Origin: Flavobacterium sp. LC2016-23
GTDB taxonomy: Bacteria; Bacteroidota; Bacteroidia; Flavobacteriales; Flavobacteriaceae
Direction of reading: 5' to 3'
Assembly (NCBI RefSeq): GCF_009674775.1
Contig: NZ_WKKE01000004.1
Coordinates: 186,001 to 250,000, forward strand
Length of the DNA stretch: 64,000 nucleotides
Shown: piece by piece, positions 1 through 8,048 of the stretch
Position numbering within the stretch: the stretch's first letter is position 1
How the letters are laid out: the number at the start of each line of letters is the position of its first letter
Made by a program: the position numbers and the translations under genes
The notes under the pieces: generated by a model
Seen by the model: the letters and a program-made list of their open reading frames with translations, nothing else
Database searches by the model: none
What the model was told of the DNA's origin: nothing

Positions 1-114
1 GATATGATTACCATAAAATCTGTTATTGAAAATCCCAGCGATATCAGCTACGACAAGTACCCTAAGAAGTCTAAAAACTTCGATAAGGCCAATTATAAGC
101 CGGAGCAGAAGTAG
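1..114 (+). CDS. 3' end of an unidentified gene (partial)
   Basis: The first 114 bases are open in frame 1 and end at TAG (112-114). The 37 residues are lysine- and tyrosine-rich, with no motif I recognise. The gene begins before the window, so its product cannot be judged. It runs in the same direction as the J-domain gene that follows, but a 220 bp gap with a promoter-like sequence separates them. Confidence 0.5.
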   Translation, partial: DMITIKSVIENPSDISYDKYPKKSKNFDKANYKPEQK

Positions 115-119
115 TTTTT

Positions 120-212
120 AGTTTGCAGTCACAGTTTTCAGTCGCAGCCGTGGTCTTGGTTTACCCGTATGTTAAAACTGAAACTGTAAACTGAGACTGA
201 GACTATAAAATT
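120..212. repeat. degenerate CTGAGACT / CTGAAACT intergenic repeat
   Basis: The spacer is built of imperfect 6-10 base units (GCAGTCACAGTTTTCAGTC, AACTGAAACTGTAAACTGAGACTGAGACT). Similar strings recur at 17407-17478 and 19790-19848, always between genes. This is probably a genus-typical low-complexity intergenic repeat. Confidence 0.5.
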
Positions 213-256
213 TAGGAATATTTTTTCCGTGAAAACTAAAAAGTTAAAAAAAAGTG

Positions 257-264
257 TACCTTTG
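257..264 (+). promoter_or_regulatory. -7 promoter element TACCTTTG
   Basis: TACCTTTG matches the Bacteroidetes primary sigma -7 consensus TAnnTTTG, 70 bp upstream of the J-domain gene. No clean TTTG -33 element lies at the right distance. Confidence 0.5.
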
Positions 265-334
265 CAAAAAATTTGTCGTTTTGAAGTATTAAATAGACAT
301 TTCAAACTAATAGACAATAAGTTACCTTTTATTT

Positions 335-775
335 ATGAAAAAAATAGTTGAATACCGTAAGTTATTAAATGTAGAAAAAACTGCAGAACTTAAAGATTTA
401 AAAACCATTTATCGCAATGCGATGAAAGAATCTCATCCTGATAAATTTCAAGGTGATGAAGCTGGTCTGAAAGCTGCAGAAGAAAAAAGTAAAGCTATCA
501 TTGAAGCTTATCACTTTTTGGTAAGCATTAATCCTGAAACGATTAAAGCTAACTTACCGGAATATACGGAAACAATTTCGACTTGTTCTATTACAGATTA
601 TAAATTTGTAGAAGGTCGTTTAATTATCGATTTCTCTAACGGCAGTGTTTACGAATACATCAGTGTTCCTAAAGCTACTTATGTAAAAATGGTAAACGCA
701 GATTCTCCTGCAAGATTTGCTAAAAGACATATACTGAACTCTTTTACATGGAGAAAAAAAACGAATCAGGAATAG
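335..775 (+). CDS. J-domain protein with C-terminal KTSC domain
   Basis: This 146-residue protein has an N-terminal J domain (residues ~3-65) with the HPD motif at 34-36 that stimulates the ATPase of DnaK-type Hsp70. A C-terminal KTSC-like domain follows (about residues 85-140, with the strand pattern IDFSNGSVYEYISVP and F-x-W near the end). KTSC domains are small and often fused to nucleic-acid enzymes; their role is not settled. There is no signal peptide, so the protein is cytoplasmic. The ATG at 335 is the first in frame and lies 70 bp after a promoter-like element. A hairpin terminator follows the stop, so the gene is probably monocistronic. The domain assignment is from motifs; the client or partner is unknown. 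Confidence 0.8.
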   Translation: MKKIVEYRKLLNVEKTAELKDLKTIYRNAMKESHPDKFQGDEAGLKAAEEKSKAIIEAYHFLVSINPETIKANLPEYTETISTCSITDYKFVEGRLIIDFSNGSVYEYISVPKATYVKMVNADSPARFAKRHILNSFTWRKKTNQE

Positions 776-800
776 ATTTACATCTCAATTATCTATAAAG

Positions 801-827
801 GCATTCTGGAAACAGGATGCTTTTTTT
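801..827 (+). terminator. intrinsic terminator of the J-domain gene
   Basis: GCATTCTG (801-808), a GAAA tetraloop and CAGGATGC (813-820) form an 8-bp stem with one G-T pair, followed directly by seven T. Confidence 0.8.
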
Positions 828-993
828 ATGCTTTAAAATTAAAATATTATGCTTTTAAAGCCACAATTCTGATATTATTAAAAGTTTTAAGTTAAATTTC
901 ACAAACAAACACCCTGATAATATGAGAATTAAGCACAAAAAAACTATAACAAAATTTTAGGCAACAAAATTCTTTATATTTTATATTTTTAGA

Positions 994-1001
994 TACTTTT
1001 G
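994..1001 (+). promoter_or_regulatory. -7 promoter element TACTTTTG
   Basis: TACTTTTG fits TAnnTTTG and lies 34 bp before the ATG of the DUF4369-thioredoxin gene. Confidence 0.55.
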
Positions 1002-1035
1002 TTGCACAAATCAATTAACTAATTAATTTTTTATA

Positions 1036-2202
1036 ATGAAAAAAATATTTTTTTTACTTACTGCTACTGTAGCAATCATTTCATGCAGCAAAGTTAAAGA
1101 CGGAGAGTACCTAATTACAGGAACTGCAAAAGGAATTGAAAACGGAAAAACGATCATCCTACAAGGACAGGATCCTACTACAAAAATGGCAGTAGCTCTT
1201 GATACTGTAAAAGTTGAAAACGGAAAATTTGAAATAAAAGGAAAAGTAACTGAACCAGCTTTCCATACGTTAATCCTTCAGGGTGCTAACGGACCAATTC
1301 CTTTTATCTTAGAAACCGGAGAAATTACTATCGCTATTGACAAAGACAGTATCCATAAATCTAAAATTTCAGGAACTTATAATAATGATGAGTATGTAAA
1401 ATTCAATGAAGAACTTACTAAAACTCAAAAAAGATTAGCTGATTTTCAGAAAAACAACACTCAGAAAATGCAAGCGGCTCAACAAGCTCAGGATACTGCA
1501 ACTATCAACGGTTTGATGAAACAATACATGACGATTCAAACTGAAGTACAGGCTGATTCTAAAAAGAAATATGTAGCTTACGCTGAAAGTCACCCAAAAT
1601 CATACATTTCTGCTTTAATTATTCAAGGTATGTTAGGAGATCCTTCTACTGACATTAAAAAAGCTGAGGCTTTGTACAATTCATTAGATGAGTCATTAAA
1701 AAATACAGCTCCTGGTAAAGAAATCAAAACAAAAATCGGTCAAGCAAAAATGCCTGCAGTTGGTGCAACAGCTCCTCCTGTTGGTAACGCTAAATGAAGA
1801 TCAGATTTTTCTGCGCCTAACCCGGAAGGGAAAGTAATTTCTCTTAAACAAAGTTTAGGCAAAGTAACTATTGTTGATTTCTGGGCTTCATGGTGCGGAC
1901 CATGCAGAAAAGAAAATCCGAACGTTGTAGCTATTTATAAAGAGTTACATGCTAAAGGACTTAATATTGTTGGTGTTTCTTTAGATAAAGAAGCTGGTGC
2001 CTGGAAAGAAGCTATCGCAAAAGATGGATTAATCTGGACACAGGTTTCAAACTTAAAATACTGGGACGAGCCAATCGCTAAACAATACAATGTTGAATCG
2101 ATTCCCGCAACTTTTATACTTGATGCAACAGGAAAAATAGTTGCACAGGATTTAAGAGGCCCTGAATTAAGAGCAAAAATATTAGAGCTTTTAGCTAAAT
2201 AA
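1036..2202 (+). pseudogene. DUF4369-thioredoxin lipoprotein interrupted by an in-frame TGA
   Basis: The first part (1036-1797) encodes a lipoprotein signal (Cys at residue 17, ISCSK), a DUF4369 domain (about 25-120) and a helical linker, ending at TGA 1795-1797. Reading continues in the same frame to TAA 2200-2202 and gives a complete TlpA/AhpC-type thioredoxin domain with FWASWCGPC. This is the usual layout of periplasmic thiol-disulfide reductases in Flavobacteria. So it is a nonsense codon, not a frameshift. Around the stop, the linker VGATAP is followed by about nine extra codons (including the TGA) before DFSAPNPEG, and part of this insert resembles the preceding VG-x-x-A segment, as if a partial duplication had created the stop. 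No ATG, GTG or TTG precedes the thioredoxin domain in frame. It may be a recent pseudogene, a sequence error or a readthrough site. Confidence 0.8.
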
Positions 2203-2221
2203 TACCAATATTCAGAATAAA

Positions 2222-2255
2222 ATAAAAAAATCTCCCTGGTGGAGATTTTTTTATT
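2222..2255 (+). terminator. intrinsic terminator after the thioredoxin gene
   Basis: AAAAAAATCTCC, a 5-base loop and GGAGATTTTTTT pair over 5 GC-containing plus 7 A-T pairs, with a trailing T-rich tract. Confidence 0.8.
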
Positions 2256-2318
2256 TTATTCAATACCAACCAATTAAAAAATATCTTGAAAATAACTTAA
2301 AATTAAGTGCGATTTTAG

Positions 2319-2349
2319 TTTGTAAACATCAAAAACGTTTATATATTTG
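2319..2349 (+). promoter_or_regulatory. promoter of tRNA-Tyr (TTTG-N19-TATATTTG)
   Basis: TTTG at 2319-2322 and TATATTTG at 2342-2349 are separated by exactly 19 bp, the optimal Bacteroidetes arrangement. The tRNA starts 40 bp downstream. Confidence 0.85.
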
Positions 2350-2388
2350 CAACCGCTTAGCAAAACAAAGCGCATCAATACAAGCTTC

Positions 2389-2469
2389 GGGGAGATACTC
2401 AAGCGGCCAACGAGGGCAGACTGTAAATCTGCTGTGTGAACTTCGCAGGTTCGAATCCTGCTCTCCCCA
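2389..2469 (+). tRNA. tRNA-Tyr (anticodon GTA)
   Basis: The acceptor stem GGGGAGA (2389-2395) pairs with TCTCCCC (2462-2468), and A2469 is the discriminator. The anticodon stem is GCAGA/TCTGC with loop CTGTAAA, giving GTA at 2423-2425. The variable arm is long (class II, as expected for bacterial tRNA-Tyr) and the T arm contains GGTTCGAATCC. No CCA is encoded. A strong promoter precedes it and a terminator follows, so it is a single-gene unit. Confidence 0.97.
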
Positions 2470-2471
2470 CG

Positions 2472-2503
2472 AAAAAGTCCTAATGAAAATTAGGACTTTT
2501 TTT
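2472..2503 (+). terminator. terminator of tRNA-Tyr
   Basis: AAAAAGTCCTAAT (2472-2484), a GAAA loop and ATTAGGACTTTTT form a perfect 13-bp stem followed by T residues. Confidence 0.9.
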
Positions 2504-2512
2504 ATGGTTAAA

Positions 2513-2597
2513 ATTTAAAATTTGCAAATCCCAAATTCTAAATCCCAAATCCCAAATCCTAAATTCTAAATTCTAAATCCCAAATTCTAAATTCGAA
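2513..2597. repeat. tandem AAATTCTAAATCCC-type repeat
   Basis: About eight imperfect copies of a 10-base unit (CAAATCCCAAATTCTAAAT and variants) lie directly after the tRNA terminator. This is non-coding, low-complexity and probably variable in copy number. Confidence 0.75.
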
Positions 2598-2666
2598 TGA
2601 ATCAGGGATCAGTTGCAAAAGTTGGGAATTAGGCAAATAGGTTAGACAATCCGAATAAGAAGAAAT

Positions 2667-2921
2667 CTATATTTCTAATACCTCTGAATTGAGCTCTAAA
2701 CGCTTTATTTTCGCATTAAAAGATGCTGCCGAAGCATTTGTACTTCTGTTATCAAAATAGCCCTGAATGACCTTAAATGAATTTTCTCCCACAAACACTT
2801 CCCAAAAGCGGGTTTCGAGGGTTTTTCTCTTTTTATCATAAGCAAATTTAAAATTCATAAGTGAAGTTCCGTTCTTTCCAAAGGATAATCTATTCGGAAT
2901 ACATCTATAATATTCTGACAA
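2667..2921 (-). CDS. hypothetical protein, 84 residues
   Basis: The open frame on the minus strand encodes a basic 84-residue protein with no signal peptide and no domain I recognise. The longest frame starts with TTG at 2921; the first ATG is at residue 22, so the start is uncertain. It faces the XRE regulator divergently, and the 95 bp between them contains two TATCTTTG elements on the plus strand. The codons look ordinary for the region, but the length makes it only a moderate call. Confidence 0.4.
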   Translation of the reverse strand: MSEYYRCIPNRLSFGKNGTSLMNFKFAYDKKRKTLETRFWEVFVGENSFKVIQGYFDNRSTNASAASFNAKIKRLELNSEVLEI

Positions 2922-2983
2922 AAATAATGTTTTACGGGATATTTTTTTATCTTTGAAATTCAGGATTTTAAACCAAATGGCTT

Positions 2984-2991
2984 TATCTTTG
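2984..2991 (+). promoter_or_regulatory. -7 element TATCTTTG upstream of the XRE gene
   Basis: TATCTTTG fits TAnnTTTG 25 bp before the chosen ATG. A second identical octamer lies at 2948-2955. Confidence 0.45.
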
Positions 2992-3016
2992 AGCCTTCAG
3001 AAAATTGATACGGATT

Positions 3017-3421
3017 ATGGAACAGAAAATACATCAGGGAAGAAACGTAAAACGCTTCAGAGAAATGTTGGGCATCAAACAAGAGGCATTGGCTTTTGAT
3101 TTGGGAAATGACTGGAATCAGAAGAAAATCTCGATGCTGGAGCAAAAAGATGTAATTGAAGACGATATACTGGATCAAATCTCTAATTCTTTAAAAATTC
3201 CTGTGGAAGCTTTTCAGAACTTTGACGAGGAACAAGCAGTGAATTTAATTTCGTGTAATTTCTCAGATAATGCAATGTTCAATAATAAGATTGAAGTTTT
3301 TAATAACAATCCGATTGAGGAAATCAAAAAACTTCATGAAGAGAAAATCGCTTTGTTTGAGCGTATGCTAAAAGAGAAAGATGAAATGATGACAAGGCTT
3401 GAAAAATTGATCAATAAATAA
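3017..3421 (+). CDS. XRE-family helix-turn-helix regulator with coiled C-terminus
   Basis: The protein has 134 residues from the ATG at 3017; an upstream in-frame TTG at 3005 is less likely. Residues ~5-70 form a Cro/C1-type HTH (GRNVKRFREMLGIKQEALAF, then a recognition-helix region QKKISMLEQKD). The tail from ~95 is charged and probably coiled-coil (EEIKKLHEEKIALFERMLKE). This architecture is common in small Flavobacterium regulators of unknown target. A strong terminator follows at 3447. No phage or toxin-antitoxin partner is adjacent. It is a DNA-binding regulator by homology; the regulon is unknown. Confidence 0.8.
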   Translation: MEQKIHQGRNVKRFREMLGIKQEALAFDLGNDWNQKKISMLEQKDVIEDDILDQISNSLKIPVEAFQNFDEEQAVNLISCNFSDNAMFNNKIEVFNNNPIEEIKKLHEEKIALFERMLKEKDEMMTRLEKLINK

Positions 3422-3446
3422 TCATTTAGAGAAGATATAATTTTAC

Positions 3447-3472
3447 AAAGAGACTTTCGAGTCTCTTTTCTG
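3447..3472 (+). terminator. terminator of the XRE gene
   Basis: AAAGAGACT, a TTCG tetraloop and AGTCTCTTT form a perfect 9-bp stem followed by T residues. Confidence 0.85.
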
Positions 3473-3622
3473 TTTTGGGAGGTTTTTCTTTTTTAACTCT
3501 TTTTATAAATCCCTCCTCCAACCTTCACTAAAAGAAAAACGCATACTAAAAATGATATCGAAGGAGAACTGCAGATGAGGGTTTTCAACCTTAATTCTGC
3601 CAGTTTGACATTATTTTTGCAC

Positions 3623-3677
3623 CCGTCACTTCTCCGTCACCGTACCGTCACTCTTCCGTCACCGGTCCGTCACTCGT
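3623..3677. repeat. five tandem 11-bp units CCGTCACNNNN
   Basis: CCGTCAC occurs at 3623, 3634, 3645, 3656 and 3667, each followed by four variable bases, giving a perfect 11-bp period over 55 bp. The GC content stands out from the flanking AT-rich spacer. A 74-codon open frame over it shows no protein features and I do not call it. Confidence 0.9.
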
Positions 3678-3770
3678 ATACGGAAAATTCGTTTGGGATT
3701 TTTAGAGCATTTGCTCCTTTTCAGTCAGATTGTCAGTCGAATTGCAGCATGACTTTCCGGCTAACAAAAC

Positions 3771-5123
3771 TTATTTTATCAGATTTTCTATTTTATTAAA
3801 CTCTTCATGACCTCCTCTTAATAAAATTTTTCCGCTGGAATCTACTAAAATAAACGTCGGATATCTCTGTATGGCCAGATCATTATATATTTTGTTGTTC
3901 TTTCTGCCATCCACAAAGCCGTGTGTCCAGTTCATTTTATTTTTCTTTACACATTGTATGACCGAATTTTTATCCTGATCGTTGGCAATACTAATGATTC
4001 CTAATGTAGAAGGGTATTTATTATGCAGATCCACTACTCTTGGTATCATATCCAGACACGGCCCACACCAGGTACCCCAAAAATCAATTAAGGTATATTT
4101 CTTCTTTTTAATTATAGAATCGGTACTGAATTTTCCGTTTTCTAAATTTTCAATAACCCTGTTTTCAAAATAGCTTCCAACCCATTGACCGTATTTTTCT
4201 TCTTTGTCCTTTATTTTTCTAAGATATAATTTAGATATCTTTCTGTTGATGCTGTCTATTTTGTAATAGCCGTCACCAAGTGCAATGGTATCTTCTGTGA
4301 AGTGCATGAATTGCGAATTAAAAATTTCATCTTTTCTCAGGGCAACTTTTTTTGGCTTAATATAAATGGCCCCAAAATTATGATCAAGCGCCTGATACGA
4401 AAAATCGTAAACGGTATGGTTTAAAATTTGTTCGCCCTTCCAGTAATCCTTAAACCTAAAACTGGAAAGGTATTTTGCTTCTTTATCTGTAACTATTATT
4501 TTTCGGTCATAGATATTCGCACATGGGAATAAAGTAGTTTTTCTTTTATAAGTGTGAATAGTGCCTTTAGAATAGGTTTCATAACAGTAGTCACTTTTGG
4601 GCAATTTATTAATAATTGCTAAGTTCTCTTCAATCGTTTTATTTCTGAAATTGATATCGAATTCATATTTAATATCATCACTAAAATCCTGATTCCTGTT
4701 GAAATCCCCAATAATAAATTGTTTATCTTTATAAAACCCGACAATGGAAATTACGCCCTGTTTTAGCGGTTTTTTCGAGAATCTCAAAGTATCGATATGT
4801 ATTTTGTTTACTAATTCCAGAAAATCCTTTTTATCATATTGCTTAACTTTATATAAATCGTAGAAAAATTGAAGTGTTTCCTGAAAATTACCATAATATT
4901 GTATGGAATCATGCGCAGGAACCCCAATATAATTTTTTATTACTTTTTCTTTAAAAATAGGCGTTCTGTCTAATGAAATCAGTTCGGTCGTTACATACGA
5001 AAAATTGAGATTTAAGGTATCGTTAGTGACCTGTTTCATATCAATTACAAAGTTGGTGTCCGGTTCATGCTGATAGCCAAACAATAAAAACAAACCAGAT
5101 AACAGAACGATTTTCTTTAGCAT
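3771..5123 (-). CDS. exported TlpA-family thiol-disulfide protein, 450 residues
   Basis: An N-terminal signal peptide (about residues 1-18) is followed by ~320 residues without a recognised domain. From ~340 comes a TlpA-like thioredoxin domain with the redox motif FWGTWCGPC and the cis-proline region RYPTFILVDSSG. Such proteins act in the periplasm as thiol-disulfide reductases, often with a family-specific N-terminal domain. It is longer than the DUF4369-thioredoxin proteins but belongs to the same broad group as the interrupted gene at 1036. The ATG at 5123 is immediately followed by the signal sequence, so the start is secure. It stands alone, behind the terminator of the GH109 operon. 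Confidence 0.8.
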   Translation of the reverse strand: MLKKIVLLSGLFLLFGYQHEPDTNFVIDMKQVTNDTLNLNFSYVTTELISLDRTPIFKEKVIKNYIGVPAHDSIQYYGNFQETLQFFYDLYKVKQYDKKDFLELVNKIHIDTLRFSKKPLKQGVISIVGFYKDKQFIIGDFNRNQDFSDDIKYEFDINFRNKTIEENLAIINKLPKSDYCYETYSKGTIHTYKRKTTLFPCANIYDRKIIVTDKEAKYLSSFRFKDYWKGEQILNHTVYDFSYQALDHNFGAIYIKPKKVALRKDEIFNSQFMHFTEDTIALGDGYYKIDSINRKISKLYLRKIKDKEEKYGQWVGSYFENRVIENLENGKFSTDSIIKKKKYTLIDFWGTWCGPCLDMIPRVVDLHNKYPSTLGIISIANDQDKNSVIQCVKKNKMNWTHGFVDGRKNNKIYNDLAIQRYPTFILVDSSGKILLRGGHEEFNKIENLIK

Positions 5124-5267
5124 TTCATACGATTTAAAAAGGTTAAAATTAAATTCAGGCAGATAATTCTAAAAAATACAATGAGATTTGCCTTTATCTT
5201 TCATTGCAAATAATGCTTAAACTTAGCTATAAATGAAGCGTTAAAAATACAATATAATATCATACAA

Positions 5268-5294
5268 AAAGCTTCTGTTACCAACAGAAGCTTT
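5268..5294 (-). terminator. terminator of the GH109 operon
   Basis: AAAGCTTCTGTT (5268-5279), ACC, and AACAGAAGCTTT (5283-5294) form a perfect 12-bp stem. Read on the minus strand it ends in a T run and closes the leftward operon that ends at 5344. Confidence 0.85.
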
Positions 5295-5343
5295 AAATCT
5301 AACTACAAAATAAAAACCAAATTATTACGATTGCTATGTTTTG

Positions 5344-6720
5344 TTACTTTGAAAACTCAACCGTATTCAATTTTTGCCAGCCTCCACGAGTGAAGTCCGG
5401 AATTTCAACCGGGGCTGAATTATGGTCCAGCGAGATTTCGGTCAACGGGCTCAGACAAGACCATTCTGCCAGATCGTACACATCCATATCTAACGGAAGT
5501 CCCTGCTGCAGACAGCGAAACATACGGTAATCCATTATAAAATCCATTCCGCCGTGACCTCCTACTTTTTTGGCCATTTCTTCGATATCTTTTACGATCG
5601 GGTTTTTGTATTTTTCCATTAATATCTTTTTGACATCTTCTGATACAAATTCTTCTGCATTCAGGTTTTGGTAATTTTTAGAAATCTCTCCTCCTGCTTC
5701 CTTTGCATCGATGGCATAGCCTTCAACCGGATATTTATTGGCAAATCCTTTAGTTCCAGATAACTGATACATTCTGCTGTACGGTCTCGGACTGGTCACG
5801 TCATGCTGAATCTGAATTGTTTTCCCTTTTTCAGTACGAATCATCGTCATGGTGTGATCCCCGTTTCTGAAATCGGTTACCACTTCTCCTGTTTTTTCTT
5901 TGATGAATGCAGGATTTCCGACTGCTTTGGTATCCATCGAAACCAGAAAATTCATTTTGTCCCCTCTGTGAATGTTTAACGCCAGACAGGCTGGTCCCAT
6001 TCCGTGTGTCGGGTAAACATCGCCTCTGTGTTTGCGGTTGTAATCCATACGCCAGTTGTTCCAGTATTCATTCCAATACGGCTGTAAACCGTGAATATAA
6101 GAACCTTCCGCATGAAGAATTTCTCCAAACAAACCTTGCTGTGCCATATTTAAGGTGGTCAGTTCAAAGAAGTCATACACACAATTTTCCAGCATCATAC
6201 AATGCTTACGTGTTTTTTCTGAAGTATCGATGATGTCCCATATCTCTTTCATGGTTAAAGCGCCCGGTACTTCTACCGCCACATGTTTACCGTCTTTCAT
6301 GGCCTGAACAGCAATACTGGCATGATGTTTCCAGTCGGTTACAATATACACCAGATCCACATTTTTAAGTGCGGTTACTTTTTTCCATGAATCTTCTCCG
6401 AAAAACACTTCTGCTTTTGGCTTTCCGTGTTTTACCAAAGTGTCGTTGGCTGCATTTGCTCTTGCTTCGACCATATCGCAAAGTGCCACAATTTCTACTC
6501 CCGGAATATGGGTAATACGCTCAACGGCTCCTGTGCCACGCATTCCTAAACCAACAATAGCTACGTGAACAACAGGAATTGCGGGCGTAGCCAAACGCAA
6601 TACATCGGTCTGGCCTTTGTCTCTTTTGGGTGCTTTTGTTTTTATGAGTTGTGCAGATACATTGCCAATTTTCAATAGTAAAAAGGCTATCAATAAAATT
6701 TTTAAACTTGAACTTTTCAT
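5344..6720 (-). CDS. GH109 alpha-N-acetylgalactosaminidase (Gfo/Idh/MocA fold)
   Basis: The 458-residue protein has a signal peptide (cleavage near residue 24, VSAQ) and a Rossmann NAD-binding motif VAIVGLGMRGTGAVE (about 53-67), followed by a Gfo/Idh/MocA C-terminal domain. GH109 enzymes remove terminal alpha-linked GalNAc by an NAD-dependent oxidation-elimination mechanism. The sequence fits this family closely (MRGTGAVERITHIPG, EVPGALTMKEIWDIIDTSEKT split by a short segment, HRGDVYPTHGMGP). Family length is about 440-470. It is the last gene of the leftward SusCD operon, so GalNAc is released outside the cytoplasm and enters the kinase and epimerase route encoded upstream. The family is confident; activity on GalNAc rather than another sugar is inferred. 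Confidence 0.88.
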   Translation of the reverse strand: MKSSSLKILLIAFLLLKIGNVSAQLIKTKAPKRDKGQTDVLRLATPAIPVVHVAIVGLGMRGTGAVERITHIPGVEIVALCDMVEARANAANDTLVKHGKPKAEVFFGEDSWKKVTALKNVDLVYIVTDWKHHASIAVQAMKDGKHVAVEVPGALTMKEIWDIIDTSEKTRKHCMMLENCVYDFFELTTLNMAQQGLFGEILHAEGSYIHGLQPYWNEYWNNWRMDYNRKHRGDVYPTHGMGPACLALNIHRGDKMNFLVSMDTKAVGNPAFIKEKTGEVVTDFRNGDHTMTMIRTEKGKTIQIQHDVTSPRPYSRMYQLSGTKGFANKYPVEGYAIDAKEAGGEISKNYQNLNAEEFVSEDVKKILMEKYKNPIVKDIEEMAKKVGGHGGMDFIMDYRMFRCLQQGLPLDMDVYDLAEWSCLSPLTEISLDHNSAPVEIPDFTRGGWQKLNTVEFSK

Positions 6721-6775
6721 TTTTTTTGTTTTTTGATACTATATTGAGGTGAGTTACTCGTTATTATTTGTTTGC

Positions 6776-7873
6776 TTATACTTTTATGTAGGTCTTGTTT
6801 TTATGCATGTACCAAAGTATGAAATAAAGGATTCCAAAACCTGCCAAATCACAAAATGCATCATAATAGACTCCTGTGAATTGTTCGAAGCCGTAAAAAA
6901 CCTGTTTGGCTATCAGAGAAAAATTTAAAACATGCGAACCCACATAAGCGGCGATGGCATTAAGGCCAATAACCCGAAACGGATAGGCCCATTTTGTGTA
7001 GCCTTTTACATCAACAAGCCAGTAGAATAAAGCCAGCAAAACAAAACTTATTCCGGAGGAAAATATAACAAAGGAACTCGTCCATATTTTTTTAATAAGG
7101 GGATGCCATATCCCTATGATTAACGACAGCGCGATTCCCGCGATACCGATCATAAAAAGATACCCGGCTATTTTTTGTCTTGACAACGAAGACAGCAGCA
7201 ATTCGCCTGCAAACAATCCGGACATGGTGGTGGCCGTAAATCCTAATCCGGTTAATAACCATGAATATTGCGTCTGATCGTAAAAACGCCCGAAAACCTG
7301 CTGATCAATATAAATAGGAAGATTTTTATTGGGCAGTAATTCAAAAGCGTGCCCGAAGAAGCTTGGAATTGACAATAATACTGCATATAAAACCAGACAG
7401 CTGATAAAGAAAATATACCTTCCTTTTTTGGATAAATTCAGGTATGCGATACACGAAAATAAATATCCTACCGCAATGGCCTGAAGCGTATTGCTGAATA
7501 TTTGAAATTTGGAAAGATCCAGAAACAATAAATTGCCCTGAACAATCCATCCTAAAATAAACAGTATTACAAATCGCCTTAAAATATGGCGGTACAATTT
7601 GCTGTCCGATCCCGATTCTGTGCTTCTTTTTCCCAATGAAAACGGAATAACAACGCCAACCACAAAGAGAAACAAAGGCATGATAACATCGTACAAATGA
7701 AAACCGATCCATTCCGGATGTTCAAACTGGTCTGCCAGATTCTTTGTAAAATTAGTTTTGGCCGCTGTATTTAAGTTGTAAAAAAAACGGTCTGCCACGA
7801 TGATCATCAAAAGATCAAATCCACGCAGCACATCTACAGACATCAGTCGGTTATGGGGTATGGTTTTATTCAT
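6776..7873 (-). CDS. DUF5009 / HGSNAT-like multipass acyltransferase
   Basis: I start the protein at 7873 (MNKTIPHNRLMSVDVLRGFD), giving 365 residues; the longer frame to 7933 adds 20 residues without family support. SVDVLRGFD near the N-terminus and about ten hydrophobic segments are typical of the DUF5009/NagX family, related to lysosomal heparan-alpha-glucosaminide N-acetyltransferase. Bacterial members often sit in amino-sugar loci and are thought to acetylate sugars across the inner membrane. It lies 55 bp upstream of GH109 in the same direction. A role in re-acetylating imported galactosamine or glucosamine would fit the locus but is inference. Confidence 0.75.
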   Translation of the reverse strand: MNKTIPHNRLMSVDVLRGFDLLMIIVADRFFYNLNTAAKTNFTKNLADQFEHPEWIGFHLYDVIMPLFLFVVGVVIPFSLGKRSTESGSDSKLYRHILRRFVILFILGWIVQGNLLFLDLSKFQIFSNTLQAIAVGYLFSCIAYLNLSKKGRYIFFISCLVLYAVLLSIPSFFGHAFELLPNKNLPIYIDQQVFGRFYDQTQYSWLLTGLGFTATTMSGLFAGELLLSSLSRQKIAGYLFMIGIAGIALSLIIGIWHPLIKKIWTSSFVIFSSGISFVLLALFYWLVDVKGYTKWAYPFRVIGLNAIAAYVGSHVLNFSLIAKQVFYGFEQFTGVYYDAFCDLAGFGILYFILWYMHKNKTYIKV

Positions 7874-8048
7874 TCTTTTTCTTAATTGCTGTATGACTGG
7901 CTTTTTATAAAGCAATCCCCAATAGCAAAACATCAGGGATTACTTTTAAAATTATTTTTACTCGATAGCATATGCCATTAGATTCAAAAATTAAATCTTC
8001 AAAAAACCCTTCTTCTAATGGCACATTTGACCGGCTATCGATGACAAA

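Noticed and set aside
1792..1821. Possible translational restart at the ATGA overlap of the TGA in the thioredoxin gene
   Set aside because: That ATG is out of frame with the thioredoxin domain and stops after eight codons.
3575..3799. 74-codon plus-strand ORF over the CCGTCAC repeat
   Set aside because: It is made largely of the 11-bp repeat, has no protein motif and overlaps the end of the TlpA-like gene.
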